Assembly (NCBI RefSeq): GCF_014876185.1
Contig: NZ_JADALJ010000001.1
Span: 3,515,501-3,579,500 of the forward strand
Length of the DNA stretch: 64,000 bases
Direction of reading: 5' to 3'
Source: Rufibacter sp. LB8
GTDB lineage: Bacteria > Bacteroidota > Bacteroidia > Cytophagales > Hymenobacteraceae
Each line of letters begins with the position of its first letter. The stretch's first letter is position 1. Below, one piece after another: positions 17,614 to 25,973 of the stretch. A program made the translations under genes and the position numbers. The notes below the pieces were generated by a model. The model did no database searches and was not told the origin of the DNA. It saw only the letters and a program-made list of their open reading frames with translations.

Positions 17614-18901
17614 GCGTGAAAGGTTGTAGCTGGTGCGCACGGTGCAGCAGCAGGTGAAACACATTGATGGTGTAAACCAACGCTGCTACGGCAAACACTA
17701 CACTGCCCGCCATAATAACCAAGGGTGCCTGAAGTAAAACACCTGCCAGCAGCACCGCATAGCCCACCAGGTAACAGCTGTTCTGCGCCTGCACCACACG
17801 GCTATGGTACAGGTCTTTAGGAAGCGGCGTTTTGCACCGGCCTACGTGTGGCTCGTACGCATGCATCCATACAATAAAAGGCAGGGTCTTAAAAGTCTGC
17901 CCCAGAATTAACCCTGATACAAAGCCCAAAAAAACCGACAACCCATACACCAGATACAGCGCAGAAAGCGACCTGGGCGGCAAGCCGACATTGCTGCTCA
18001 CTAAAAACACCAGCACAACGGGCAGCAAAAGTAAAAACAAGGCCACAAAAGTCTGTTTCATGCCCAGATCCAAGTCTTTTCTAAGGGCAAGTTTACGGGC
18101 GTCATAGAGGTGCCACAGAAACAGCGCTATGCCTGCTACTACTAATGCGGCGTACCACGGCATAAACGGTGATTGGTAAAAAAGTTGGTCTGCCAAAAAC
18201 AGCACCAGCCCGGCATTGATCAGGTTATAAGACCAATTGAGTTTGCGGGTGCCGGTGGGGTGTGACAACAGAAACATAGGAATCAACTTACTGCCTACGC
18301 CAATAATCAACAGCAGAAACCACCCGGCCATGCCCATGTGGGCGTGCAGTTTTAAATACTGCAGGTGGTCTTGCGGCAGAAACGGATTGGTAAAATTAAC
18401 GGCCATGAGTAGACCCAGAATACCAGTGAGTAAAAGCCAGAAGGCTGAGGTCACTACAAAGTCTGCTTCAATCGTCCATTTAGGAGCCTGCCGGGCGGTT
18501 TGGTATACATTAATGGTGAACAGCGTAAACGACAAGAGCAGGCAGCAGCCCGCCACGTGCAATAGCAGACCCAGGTTAAAAAACCAGAAACAATACGCCA
18601 GCAGAATGGTGCCCACCGCCAGTAAGCCGAACGTGGCATAGGCCAGCCGCTCACTGTACAGTCTACATTCTAGCACTACGGGCAGCAACTGGTAGAGCGC
18701 CCCAAAAATAAGCATAGTGGCCCAGCCCAATGCTGCCACGTGCGTGAGCGTTAAGAGTTTAGGGTGAAAGTAGTGCCCGGCAAAAGCGTCTGTAGAGAAA
18801 AGCAGCAGTACACTTAGCGTTAGAAAAGCGCAGGCGGCAAAGGCATAATGCGGCAGCACCACCCACTTGCCCGGCGAATTTGAAAGACTGGCGGTTGGCA
18901 T
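17594..18901 (-). CDS. 12-helix membrane protein, heme-copper oxidase/NnrS-like
   Basis: This 435-residue integral membrane protein has about 12 hydrophobic segments. It carries TLTHVAALGWATM (H54) and LKLHAHMGMAGW, histidines placed in helices as in heme-copper oxidase subunit I and NnrS-like proteins. The full set of oxidase ligands is not evident, so I do not call it a terminal oxidase. It lies 2 bp after the DUF2249 gene and overlaps the Fe-S factor gene, so the three form a tight operon. Function is unknown; NO handling or heme/copper binding is inferred from the island. The 420-residue protein at 21646 shares the HAH...GW layout. Confidence 0.6.
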   Translation of the reverse strand: MPTASLSNSPGKWVVLPHYAFAACAFLTLSVLLLFSTDAFAGHYFHPKLLTLTHVAALGWATMLIFGALYQLLPVVLECRLYSERLAYATFGLLAVGTILLAYCFWFFNLGLLLHVAGCCLLLSFTLFTINVYQTARQAPKWTIEADFVVTSAFWLLLTGILGLLMAVNFTNPFLPQDHLQYLKLHAHMGMAGWFLLLIIGVGSKLIPMFLLSHPTGTRKLNWSYNLINAGLVLFLADQLFYQSPFMPWYAALVVAGIALFLWHLYDARKLALRKDLDLGMKQTFVALFLLLLPVVLVFLVSSNVGLPPRSLSALYLVYGLSVFLGFVSGLILGQTFKTLPFIVWMHAYEPHVGRCKTPLPKDLYHSRVVQAQNSCYLVGYAVLLAGVLLQAPLVIMAGSVVFAVAALVYTINVFHLLLHRAHQLQPFTHANAPA

Positions 18902-18903
18902 GT

Positions 18904-19722
18904 TCAGGTTTGTTTATAGATGAGCAATTGCACCTGGTCTGGGCCCAGTTCCTGTAGGGCTAGGGCAAAACCCCGTTCCTGTACCTGCGGTATCAGGTAG
19001 CGTGGCACTCTGCGGTGCGCTACGAGCAAGGCCTGGTGGGCGGGCAATTTCTCCAATGCTTCCAGAATAGAGACCATGGGTTGGGGCATTTCCATCTCGC
19101 GTACATCAAGGGTCTGCAGTTGGCCTTTGAACGTCTTTTTTACTTTCTCAAAATCAGAAAGAAAAACAGCCGCCGCTTCTTCTGGAGCATCTGTGTGCGA
19201 GGTGCGCCAGAAATAGGTGTACACCAGGTTTTCTTCTTTGTGGTGCGCAAAGCTGGCCACTCCCCGTTTTTGTAGAATCTTGTACAGTGGCGTAGGCTCA
19301 AAGGTATTGATCAATACAAGGGCCTTGTTTTCTGGAAGGGCATCAACGGCGGCCATAATCTCCAGAAATGGGTCATGCCCGGTACGTATACTTTCCCGCA
19401 CATCTAAGTAAGTAAAGGCGCTTGGGGGCAGGCTCTCCAGCAACACGGGGAAAGCACCGGTAAGGGTTTCTTTAACCAAGTCTGGTGCTACTTTTTTGGT
19501 CGGAATAGTGAACCCCAATGGGCCCAGCTTCTCAAAAAAGGCCTCTACGGTACAGTTGCCAATGCGGGCAGCGTCTGCAATGGTCACCCGGCTGGCCAGC
19601 AGTTTCCGGAAGATGGGGTTGCGCAGTTTCTCAAAGTGCCGGTTTATGCTCACAATAGCTTCAAGGGCGGCGGGGTTGGCTTTAAGAATAACAGAAATTT
19701 TGGTGGCGGGGGCTAGTTCCAT
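18904..19722 (-). CDS. DUF1858-like plus double DUF2249 protein
   Basis: The 272-residue cytoplasmic protein has an N-terminal block (FRKLLASRVTIADAARIGN, about 38-56) like the ScdA_N/DUF1858 segment. Two DUF2249 domains follow: one opening YLDVRESIRTGHDPFLEIM, the other LDVREMEMPQPMVSILEAL. DUF2249 is a small TusA-like fold of unknown function that recurs near NO and denitrification genes. It is the first gene of the operon with the membrane protein, Fe-S factor and Rrf2 regulator. A role in sulfur or Fe-S chemistry under NO stress is a guess from fold and context. Confidence 0.75.
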   Translation of the reverse strand: MELAPATKISVILKANPAALEAIVSINRHFEKLRNPIFRKLLASRVTIADAARIGNCTVEAFFEKLGPLGFTIPTKKVAPDLVKETLTGAFPVLLESLPPSAFTYLDVRESIRTGHDPFLEIMAAVDALPENKALVLINTFEPTPLYKILQKRGVASFAHHKEENLVYTYFWRTSHTDAPEEAAAVFLSDFEKVKKTFKGQLQTLDVREMEMPQPMVSILEALEKLPAHQALLVAHRRVPRYLIPQVQERGFALALQELGPDQVQLLIYKQT

Positions 19723-19743
19723 GGCGGGTGAGGGGTAACTAAA

Positions 19744-19789
19744 AAGCCGTTTTCGGGCTCATTTCCGGAAATGAGCCCGAAAACGGCTT
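19744..19789. repeat. GCTC palindrome P7 (perfect, 46 bp)
   Basis: A perfect palindrome with arm AAGCCGTTTTCGGGCTCATT extended to the centre. It lies between the hemerythrin and DUF2249 genes, both read leftward, where a terminator would separate two units. Confidence 0.92.
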
Positions 19790-19813
19790 GCGTCTATACT
19801 TTTGTAGGTGGCA

Positions 19814-20308
19814 CTACTTCTTCCAGAACTCGGGGACAAAAGTATCCTGGGTGCTGTCATCGGGGTGACGTTTCTCCAGCAATTGGCTGGCTTCGGCTAG
19901 TTCTTCGGGGGGCACCACTTTCTGCAGGTACGGGAAAAGTTCACGCTCTTCCCAGCGTATGTGGGCCACCAGGTCTTGCTGCAGCGTTTGAAACTGTTCT
20001 GGCACCAGGCGCTTGCTGTCCAGAATCAGGTTGATGGTCCATTGCAGCAGACGGTGCTCTTCTTCTATGCGGGTTCTGAGCACGTCGTTGGGTACCAGCA
20101 ACCGCCGTAGCAACCATTCTTCTTCCTGGCAATGTGCATACAGGAGCTGCGCCCAGAAATACTTGACGTAGGCTTGCAGGGTGGCCAGGTCTGTGTTGTT
20201 TTTGAGACCTTGCCTCAGTTTCCAGCAGAACAGCAACCCATAATGGTGCTCCCTTGAAAGCGGAACCAAACTTTTGTCTCTCTTTTGGGGAATAATGACG
20301 GTCTCCAT
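19814..20308 (-). CDS. hemerythrin-domain protein
   Basis: The 164-residue protein is a four-helix hemerythrin-like domain. The visible ligand motifs are LSREHHYGLLF (first helix), HCQEEEWLL (second), EEHRLLQW (third) and HIRWEERELFPYL (fourth), fitting a histidine/carboxylate di-iron site. Hemerythrin proteins bind O2, NO or iron; the neighbours here favour NO or iron handling. It lies 66 bp after the Ric-like gene and may share its transcript. The start is the ATG at 20308. Confidence 0.85.
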   Translation of the reverse strand: METVIIPQKRDKSLVPLSREHHYGLLFCWKLRQGLKNNTDLATLQAYVKYFWAQLLYAHCQEEEWLLRRLLVPNDVLRTRIEEEHRLLQWTINLILDSKRLVPEQFQTLQQDLVAHIRWEERELFPYLQKVVPPEELAEASQLLEKRHPDDSTQDTFVPEFWKK

Positions 20309-20374
20309 GACGGTACTTTTATCTGGTTGTGGGAGAAAGGGCAGCCGCCAGTAACAACGGCTGCCCCACTCCGC

Positions 20375-21334
20375 TTACTTTAAAACTTCTTTCTCCAGGG
20401 CAATGGCTTTGGGGAACAAGATGTTGTTCTCTAAATGAATGTGCTGGAACAGGTCAGTTTCAAACTCCTGCAGTTTGGCGAAGGCCACCCGGTACGTGCC
20501 GCAGGCATCTGCAGGCAAGGCATAGTTATTGGTTAGGGCCCTAATGGCTTCCAGCTCACCGCCGGCGGCCTCATGCTCCATCTCCATCATGTTTATGGGG
20601 TTCTGAATGCTTCCAAAAGCCGGTCTGTCTACTTTTTCGCCTTTCTGGCTGGCCGCGTTCAATTGCTTAATGAACGGGAACAGCACGCGCTCTTCTTTGG
20701 GCATGTGGCTTTCCAGTTCATTGGCAATGTTGGTGAAATGCTTAGCCACCTGCACCAGTTCTGGGTGGTGGGCCCCATGCACGTGGGCAATTTTGGTGGT
20801 GTATTCCTGTAAGGTTGGTATGGCCTCCCGCGCGTATTTGTGGTGGATGTTCACAATGTAATCGGCCAGAAAGGTCAAATCCCAGGTTTTAAAGTCAGTG
20901 TCACCGGTGGTGTTGGACTCTGGAATGGCGCTCAGCTCCTGTTCTACCGTTACAGGGTTAATACCCTTTTCCTGGCACGCCTGTTCTAGGGTTTTTTTAC
21001 CGCCGCAGCAAAAGTCAATGCCGTATTTCTTGAACACCTGCGCTTTTCTGAAGTCTTTGGCCACCAGTTCACCTATACTCTCTTTGTCTGTGAGTGCGAG
21101 CTTGGTAATGGTTACTTCCCATATTTCGGGGCCTTGCTGCAGGTACTCCCACGTAAAGATGTTGCCGCGCTCGCCTAAAAGCTGGTAGTACAACGGTTTG
21201 GGATCGTGGTCATTATGGATGATGAATCCTTCGCCGGCCCTGAGGGCATCAAACCATTCAAAGATGGTAGGGTGCTTCATGCGCGGTTCTAAAACAGTCA
21301 CATCTAACATGTCAAGGGTTGCAGTAGTTGCCAT
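20375..21334 (-). CDS. ric: di-iron Fe-S cluster repair protein Ric with fused N-terminal DUF2249
   Basis: Ric (YtfE/ScdA) proteins repair Fe-S clusters damaged by NO or oxidants and can take part in NO reduction. From the ATG at 21334 the product has 319 residues: an N-terminal DUF2249 domain (about 1-80), the ScdA_N motif with KYGIDFCCGGKKTLEQA (the family's CC pair), and a hemerythrin domain with NIHHKYAREAIP, HHPELVQV, HMPKEERVLFP, MEHEAAGGE and HIHLENNILFP. A TTG 10 codons upstream is possible but less likely. The DUF2249 fusion links it to the neighbouring double-DUF2249 protein. Upstream, at about 21399-21424, is an AT-rich, partly symmetric stretch that could be a regulator site. Confidence 0.88.
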   Translation of the reverse strand: MATTATLDMLDVTVLEPRMKHPTIFEWFDALRAGEGFIIHNDHDPKPLYYQLLGERGNIFTWEYLQQGPEIWEVTITKLALTDKESIGELVAKDFRKAQVFKKYGIDFCCGGKKTLEQACQEKGINPVTVEQELSAIPESNTTGDTDFKTWDLTFLADYIVNIHHKYAREAIPTLQEYTTKIAHVHGAHHPELVQVAKHFTNIANELESHMPKEERVLFPFIKQLNAASQKGEKVDRPAFGSIQNPINMMEMEHEAAGGELEAIRALTNNYALPADACGTYRVAFAKLQEFETDLFQHIHLENNILFPKAIALEKEVLK

Positions 21335-21601
21335 AGTGGTAATGGTTTGGTTAAGAAGTATCAAAGAATGAGCGAAAGGTAAAACCCAATTTCTTTAAAT
21401 AAAAGATAAAGAGGTATTTTATTATTTTAACGCAAGATTCTTCTAGTTAGGTTCATTGGATGTCCATTATTTTTTATGGGACGATAGGCTGCCAACCTGT
21501 TGCTTTTAGGCTTTGCCACCCGCCTGTCAAAGGTAACGGAGAGCACAAAGGGTGTATATGATGCGGGTCTCCAGGGCCTATGATGCTGGTCATGAAACCC
21601 G

Positions 21602-21641
21602 CTGTTTTAGGGCTCACTTCTGAAAATGAGCCCTAAAACAG
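21602..21641. repeat. GCTC palindrome P8 (compensated variant)
   Basis: Arms CTGTTTTAGGGCTCACTT and the near-complement AAAATGAGCCCTAAAACAG. The A in TTTAGGG is matched by T in CCCTAAA. It begins 5 bp beyond the stop of the membrane-protein gene. Confidence 0.9.
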
Positions 21642-21645
21642 ATTG

Positions 21646-22908
21646 TCAGGTACGGGAGGTGCCAGACGCGGGCGTAGTGGTAAACTGGCCCAGAAAGAAA
21701 AGAAAAACCCCCAGCGGCAGCAGCGTGCTAAACCAGAACATAAGAGAGTGGTACTGCGGAAGGGCGCCCAGGCCTTGCCAGAAAAAAGTGCCCTGCAAAA
21801 GCATGACCACCTCCGTAACCAGGAAGGCCGCCAGAAATAACCCCATTCCGCATCGGCTCATCCATGACCTAAAATTCAGCCAGCCCAGCTTCCAGAAAAA
21901 GGCAAGCACCAGCGTGCTCAAAAAACCAATCAAGACCAGATGCAGGTACCCTATGATAAAAAGGCGCGTGCGGTACGCTAATTCTGCCACATACGGGAAC
22001 GCCGAGCAGAACTGTAAAAACACTTTTAAGCAGAACGCCAGGCCTGAGAACAGCAGAAGCGCTTTGGCCCAAGGGCCAAACAAGGCAAGAATCTGTTTGC
22101 TGTTTTGGTGAAGGAGCAGCAGGAGTTTGCCTGCGGCCATGAGCTGTACCAACGCGGCCGCGCCCGCAATGCCATAATAGACTGCAGCAGGTTTGACCCA
22201 GAGAACAGACAGCACGTAGGCGGGCAGGCAAGCCCAGAACAACAGCCAGAAAACCAACCTGAGTTGTTTGGCCGGCAACATGATCTGGTAGGTCTCCAGC
22301 AGCCAGACCAGCAGACCCAGGGCCGCAAACGTAAACCAGCCGTTGTATTGGAAGTGGAGGTAAAAGTAAATGGCGTTGAAGTAGAGTCTGCTCCCGGTTT
22401 GGCCGGTGGCCATTATAGGTCCCATGGCCCAGGGGCCCAATGACGAAAGCACCAGAAAAAACAAGGCGGCTTTTACAAATAGAAAAGACAACCGGTGTTT
22501 GCCATGGGCTACCCGGGCCTGGCGGGTATCTTTCAAGAATTGGTACACAAAATAATAGCTCAGCAAAATGTGCGCCGTGGAGAAAGTAATGGAGATGGCG
22601 GCGTACCCCTGCCATGCAAAACTCACCAGCATGCCTGCCACCGTGGCCTGTGACAACCAAAATTGCCAGGTATAGGTTTTCTGGTCTTGCCGTTCTTTGG
22701 GCAGGTACGCCACCACCAGCCCCACAAAAAACGCCGCGTACAGCCACCCCAACAACGCCACATGTGAGTGCGCGTGCAACACATGCTTGTAGGTAAAGCC
22801 ACCAGAAGAGCCCACTACCATCCACCGCAAAAAAAGCCCCAGTAACGCCACCACCAACAAATTAGCCAGGGTGACCAAAAACCATTTTCTTTTACTGTGT
22901 TGGGTCAT
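21646..22908 (-). CDS. polytopic membrane protein with HxxHxHxH motif, NO-island associated
   Basis: From the ATG at 22908 the 420-residue product has about 12 transmembrane segments. Near the N-terminus is HVLHAHSHVALLGW, with H42, H45, H47 and H49, and a long loop follows the second helix. The layout recalls subunit I-like proteins of the heme-copper oxidase superfamily, but I cannot place the full ligand set. It is transcribed away from the NO reductase gene, with a 493-bp shared upstream region. A TTG 2 codons upstream is a weaker start. Function is unknown; a heme, copper or NO role is inferred from position. Confidence 0.6.
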   Translation of the reverse strand: MTQHSKRKWFLVTLANLLVVALLGLFLRWMVVGSSGGFTYKHVLHAHSHVALLGWLYAAFFVGLVVAYLPKERQDQKTYTWQFWLSQATVAGMLVSFAWQGYAAISITFSTAHILLSYYFVYQFLKDTRQARVAHGKHRLSFLFVKAALFFLVLSSLGPWAMGPIMATGQTGSRLYFNAIYFYLHFQYNGWFTFAALGLLVWLLETYQIMLPAKQLRLVFWLLFWACLPAYVLSVLWVKPAAVYYGIAGAAALVQLMAAGKLLLLLHQNSKQILALFGPWAKALLLFSGLAFCLKVFLQFCSAFPYVAELAYRTRLFIIGYLHLVLIGFLSTLVLAFFWKLGWLNFRSWMSRCGMGLFLAAFLVTEVVMLLQGTFFWQGLGALPQYHSLMFWFSTLLPLGVFLFFLGQFTTTPASGTSRT

Positions 22909-23401
22909 GCGCAAAGGAGCGGTTTGCCTGGTAGGGCGCTGTTAAAAGGCAAAAATAGACCTTGCATCCCCTCAGATAAAAAGACAAATGTGTCTTCTAT
23001 CTATGATTAATATCATTTTTCTTTCTACTCCCCAAAATGACCTTTGTGCCAGACACGTGTCTAAAAAAAGAGGTGGCCTGTTGTTGGGGTTCCCATTAAA
23101 GACTAGGTAAAAAAGCCGACTGGGTTGATGTTTCTGCGGGTCAACCAGCGCTTAGGCCCTACGTCATTTTGCCAAAGAGCTGAGATTTCCATTTTGCCGG
23201 CCAAGAAGGGCAGATTAAGGTTCTTAAGAAGCATTTTTTGAGAAGCACGGCAACGCTACGGTTTCATAAAAAGGCGAACGCAGGTTCACGGTCTGGCAAG
23301 TTGCAGCGCACAAAAGAAATATAAATAGGCTCTAAAAAGCCCACCGCTTTGCTTTTAACTAACCCAATTCTATTTGTACACTTTTACCAAAACCTACCAT
23401 T
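22909..23401. promoter_or_regulatory. divergent promoter region of the NO island
   Basis: This 493-bp gap lies between the leftward membrane-protein gene and rightward norZ. It holds an imperfect inverted repeat at 22974-23002 (AGATA, AAGACA, four-base spacer, TGTCTT, TATCT) that could be an operator for the Rrf2-type regulator or for a CRP/FNR-type protein. A weak -7-like TCTATTTG at 23369-23376 lies ahead of norZ. Both are candidates only. Confidence 0.4.
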
Positions 23402-25711
23402 ATGAGGTATAAAAAACTCTGGCTCGGGTTCCTGGCCGTTATCGTCGGGTCCTTTGCTGTTCTCGGTTACTATGGTTCTGAAATTTACCGGCAAGCGCCC
23501 CCTATTCCGGAGCGCGTGGTCACTACTTCTGGCAAAACCATCTTTACGGCCCAAGACATCATGGATGGGCAAAACGTGTGGCAATCTACCGGAGGGCAGG
23601 AACTGGGTTCTATTTGGGGCCATGGCGCCTACACCGCGCCAGACTGGACCGCCGATTGGCTGCACAAAGAAGCCATGTTCTTTCTTGACACCTGGGCCCA
23701 GCAAGCCAAAGGCACTAACTATGACGCCCTTGATGCTGAAACCAAAGCCCAGTTACAGGCCCGCCTCCAAAAGCAAATTCGCCTGAACACTTATGATGTG
23801 GCCACCAAAACCCTTACCATCTCTAACCTAAGGGCCCAGGCCATTGCCCAGGTAAGCGCGCATTATACCGGGCTGTTCATGAATGACCCTGCCCTGGCTG
23901 CGCTACGCGATGCCTATGCCATGAAAAACTACACCGTAGAAGACCCTGAGCGCATGCGCAAGCTGAACGCCTTCCTCTTCTGGGCCACCTGGGCCTGCGT
24001 GACAGAGCGGCCCAACCAAGACATTACGTATACCAACAACTGGCCCGCCGAAGACCTGGTAGGCAACCGCCCCAGCCCAGACTTACTTATCTGGACAGGG
24101 TTTAGCGTGATTGTGCTCATTGCAGGTATTGGGTTGCTGGCCTTTTATTACGCCTCACACAAAGAAGAGGAACTGGACCACAGCAAGCTTCCCAAAGAAG
24201 ACCCGCTGCTGGGCTTACGGGCCACGCCGTCTATGCGGGCCACGCTTAAGTATTTCTGGATTGTGACAGCCCTTATTGTGGTACAGGTAACCCTTGGGGT
24301 AGTCACCGCCCACTACGGCGTAGAAGGCCAGGCCTTGTACGGTTTTCCGCTGGCAGATTACCTGCCGTACTCTATTTCCCGCACCTGGCATGTGCAGTTG
24401 GGTATTTTCTGGATTGCCACTTCCTGGCTGGCTACTGGTTTGTACATAGCCCCGGCGGTGTCTGGCTATGAACCTAAATTCCAGCGGCTGGGCGTTAACT
24501 TCCTGTTCATCTGCCTGCTCCTTATTGTGGCGGGGTCTTTGGCCGGTCAGTGGTTTGGCGTCATGCAGAAACTGGGCTACGGCGAGAACTTCTGGTTTGG
24601 GCACCAAGGCTATGAGTACGTAGACATGGGTCGGTTCTGGCAAGTGTTTCTGCTGGTAGGCTTGTTCCTGTGGCTGTTTTTGATGGTGCGGGCCATTCTG
24701 CCAGCCTTTAAAACAGATGCGGAAGGCCGCCATTTGCTGGGCATGTTTCTCATCTCTTCTGCCGCCATTGCCTTGTTCTGGGCTGCCGGCCTCATGTGGG
24801 GGCAGCATACCAACCTGGCCATTGCGGAGTACTGGCGCTGGTGGGTGGTACACCTTTGGGTAGAAGGATTCTTTGAGGTATTTGCCACCGTGGTCATTGC
24901 CTTTTTGTTTGTGCGCATGGGCTTGCTTGAAACCAAAATGGCCACCGCCACCGTGTTGTTCTCCACCATCATCTTCTTGTTTGGCGGTATCATTGGCACG
25001 TTCCACCATTTGTACTTCTCTGGTACGCCCACGTCTGTCATGGCCCTGGGTGCCACTTTTAGTGCGCTGGAAGTAGTGCCGCTGGTCTTGATTGGGTTTG
25101 AGGCGTACCACAATTTTACGCTAAGCCGGTCCACTACCTGGATCACGGCGTACAAATGGCCTATCTACTGCTTTATAGCCGTAGCCTTCTGGAATTTGGT
25201 GGGGGCTGGCATCTTCGGGTTTTTGATTAACCCGCCCATTGCGCTTTACTACATGCAGGGGCTCAACACCACCCCCGTGCATGCGCACACGGCCTTGTTT
25301 GGGGTGTACGGTGTGCTGGGCATAGGCCTCATGCTGTTTGTGCTCAAAGGGCTGTCTAGCCGAAGACGCTGGAAAGACGGGGTTATCCGCTTCGCGTTCT
25401 GGTCCATCAACATTGGGCTTGCGCTTATGGTCTTGATCAGTGTGCTGCCCATTGGCCTTATGCAAACCTGGGCCAGCGTGAAATACGGCCTCTGGTACGC
25501 CCGCTCTGCGGAGTTCCTGCAGACAGACACCATGGAGATCTTGCGCTGGCTACGCGTAATTGGGGACACCATCTTTGCGGTGGGAGTGCTGGCGCTGGCC
25601 TGGTTTGTCATTGGTCTTAAAACGGGGCGGTCTTTGCATGCAGAGGAGGATGTGTCCAAAGACATTCCGGCGCACCACCCCTTAGATGAGACCCAGCCAC
25701 CGGTGATTTAG
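23402..25711 (+). CDS. norZ: quinol-dependent nitric oxide reductase (qNor)
   Basis: This 769-residue membrane enzyme reduces two NO to N2O with electrons from quinol. It is the single-chain form: an N-terminal NorC-like extension (one anchor, then a periplasmic domain with GQNVWQSTGGQELGSIWGHG) is fused to the 12-helix NorB core. Ligand-bearing segments include TWHVQLGIFWIATSW, WWVVHLWVEGFFEVFATVV and GTFHHLYFSG, as expected for low-spin heme b, heme b3 and FeB. Length and architecture match qNor rather than cNor. nirK follows 262 bp downstream, so the pair converts nitrite through NO to N2O. It starts at the ATG at 23402. Confidence 0.95.
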   Translation: MRYKKLWLGFLAVIVGSFAVLGYYGSEIYRQAPPIPERVVTTSGKTIFTAQDIMDGQNVWQSTGGQELGSIWGHGAYTAPDWTADWLHKEAMFFLDTWAQQAKGTNYDALDAETKAQLQARLQKQIRLNTYDVATKTLTISNLRAQAIAQVSAHYTGLFMNDPALAALRDAYAMKNYTVEDPERMRKLNAFLFWATWACVTERPNQDITYTNNWPAEDLVGNRPSPDLLIWTGFSVIVLIAGIGLLAFYYASHKEEELDHSKLPKEDPLLGLRATPSMRATLKYFWIVTALIVVQVTLGVVTAHYGVEGQALYGFPLADYLPYSISRTWHVQLGIFWIATSWLATGLYIAPAVSGYEPKFQRLGVNFLFICLLLIVAGSLAGQWFGVMQKLGYGENFWFGHQGYEYVDMGRFWQVFLLVGLFLWLFLMVRAILPAFKTDAEGRHLLGMFLISSAAIALFWAAGLMWGQHTNLAIAEYWRWWVVHLWVEGFFEVFATVVIAFLFVRMGLLETKMATATVLFSTIIFLFGGIIGTFHHLYFSGTPTSVMALGATFSALEVVPLVLIGFEAYHNFTLSRSTTWITAYKWPIYCFIAVAFWNLVGAGIFGFLINPPIALYYMQGLNTTPVHAHTALFGVYGVLGIGLMLFVLKGLSSRRRWKDGVIRFAFWSINIGLALMVLISVLPIGLMQTWASVKYGLWYARSAEFLQTDTMEILRWLRVIGDTIFAVGVLALAWFVIGLKTGRSLHAEEDVSKDIPAHHPLDETQPPVI

Positions 25712-25766
25712 GGATTGTACAGGCGTCAGCAGAAGCAGCCTTGGTACCTGTGAATTGTACCAGAAC

Positions 25767-25820
25767 AGCCCTCCTGTTTTTGGCCTCATATTCAGAAATG
25801 AGGCCAAAAACAGGAGGGCT
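25767..25820. repeat. GCTC palindrome P9 (54 bp, long compensated variant)
   Basis: Arms AGCCCTCCTGTTTTTGGCCT and the complement, the longest copy. GGCC replaces GGGC on both sides. It lies 56 bp after norZ and is followed by a T-rich run. Confidence 0.92.
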
Positions 25821-25973
25821 GCTTTCTTTAGCTGCCTTTTGCGGCATGGCCCTTTTGCCTGGGCCCTAAACTAATCTTTATCAGGTTTTTGAATGACCAA
25901 TGTCATGTGATACCCGGTGCCCACCCCCGAGCTTTACAGAACTATAAAGTGTCCTTTCCTAATCCTAAAAATC

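Noticed and set aside
20317-20324. TTTTATCT just upstream of the hemerythrin gene as a regulator site
   Set aside because: It lies only 9 bp from the ATG and has no second half-site; the match to the other AGATAAA stretches is too short.
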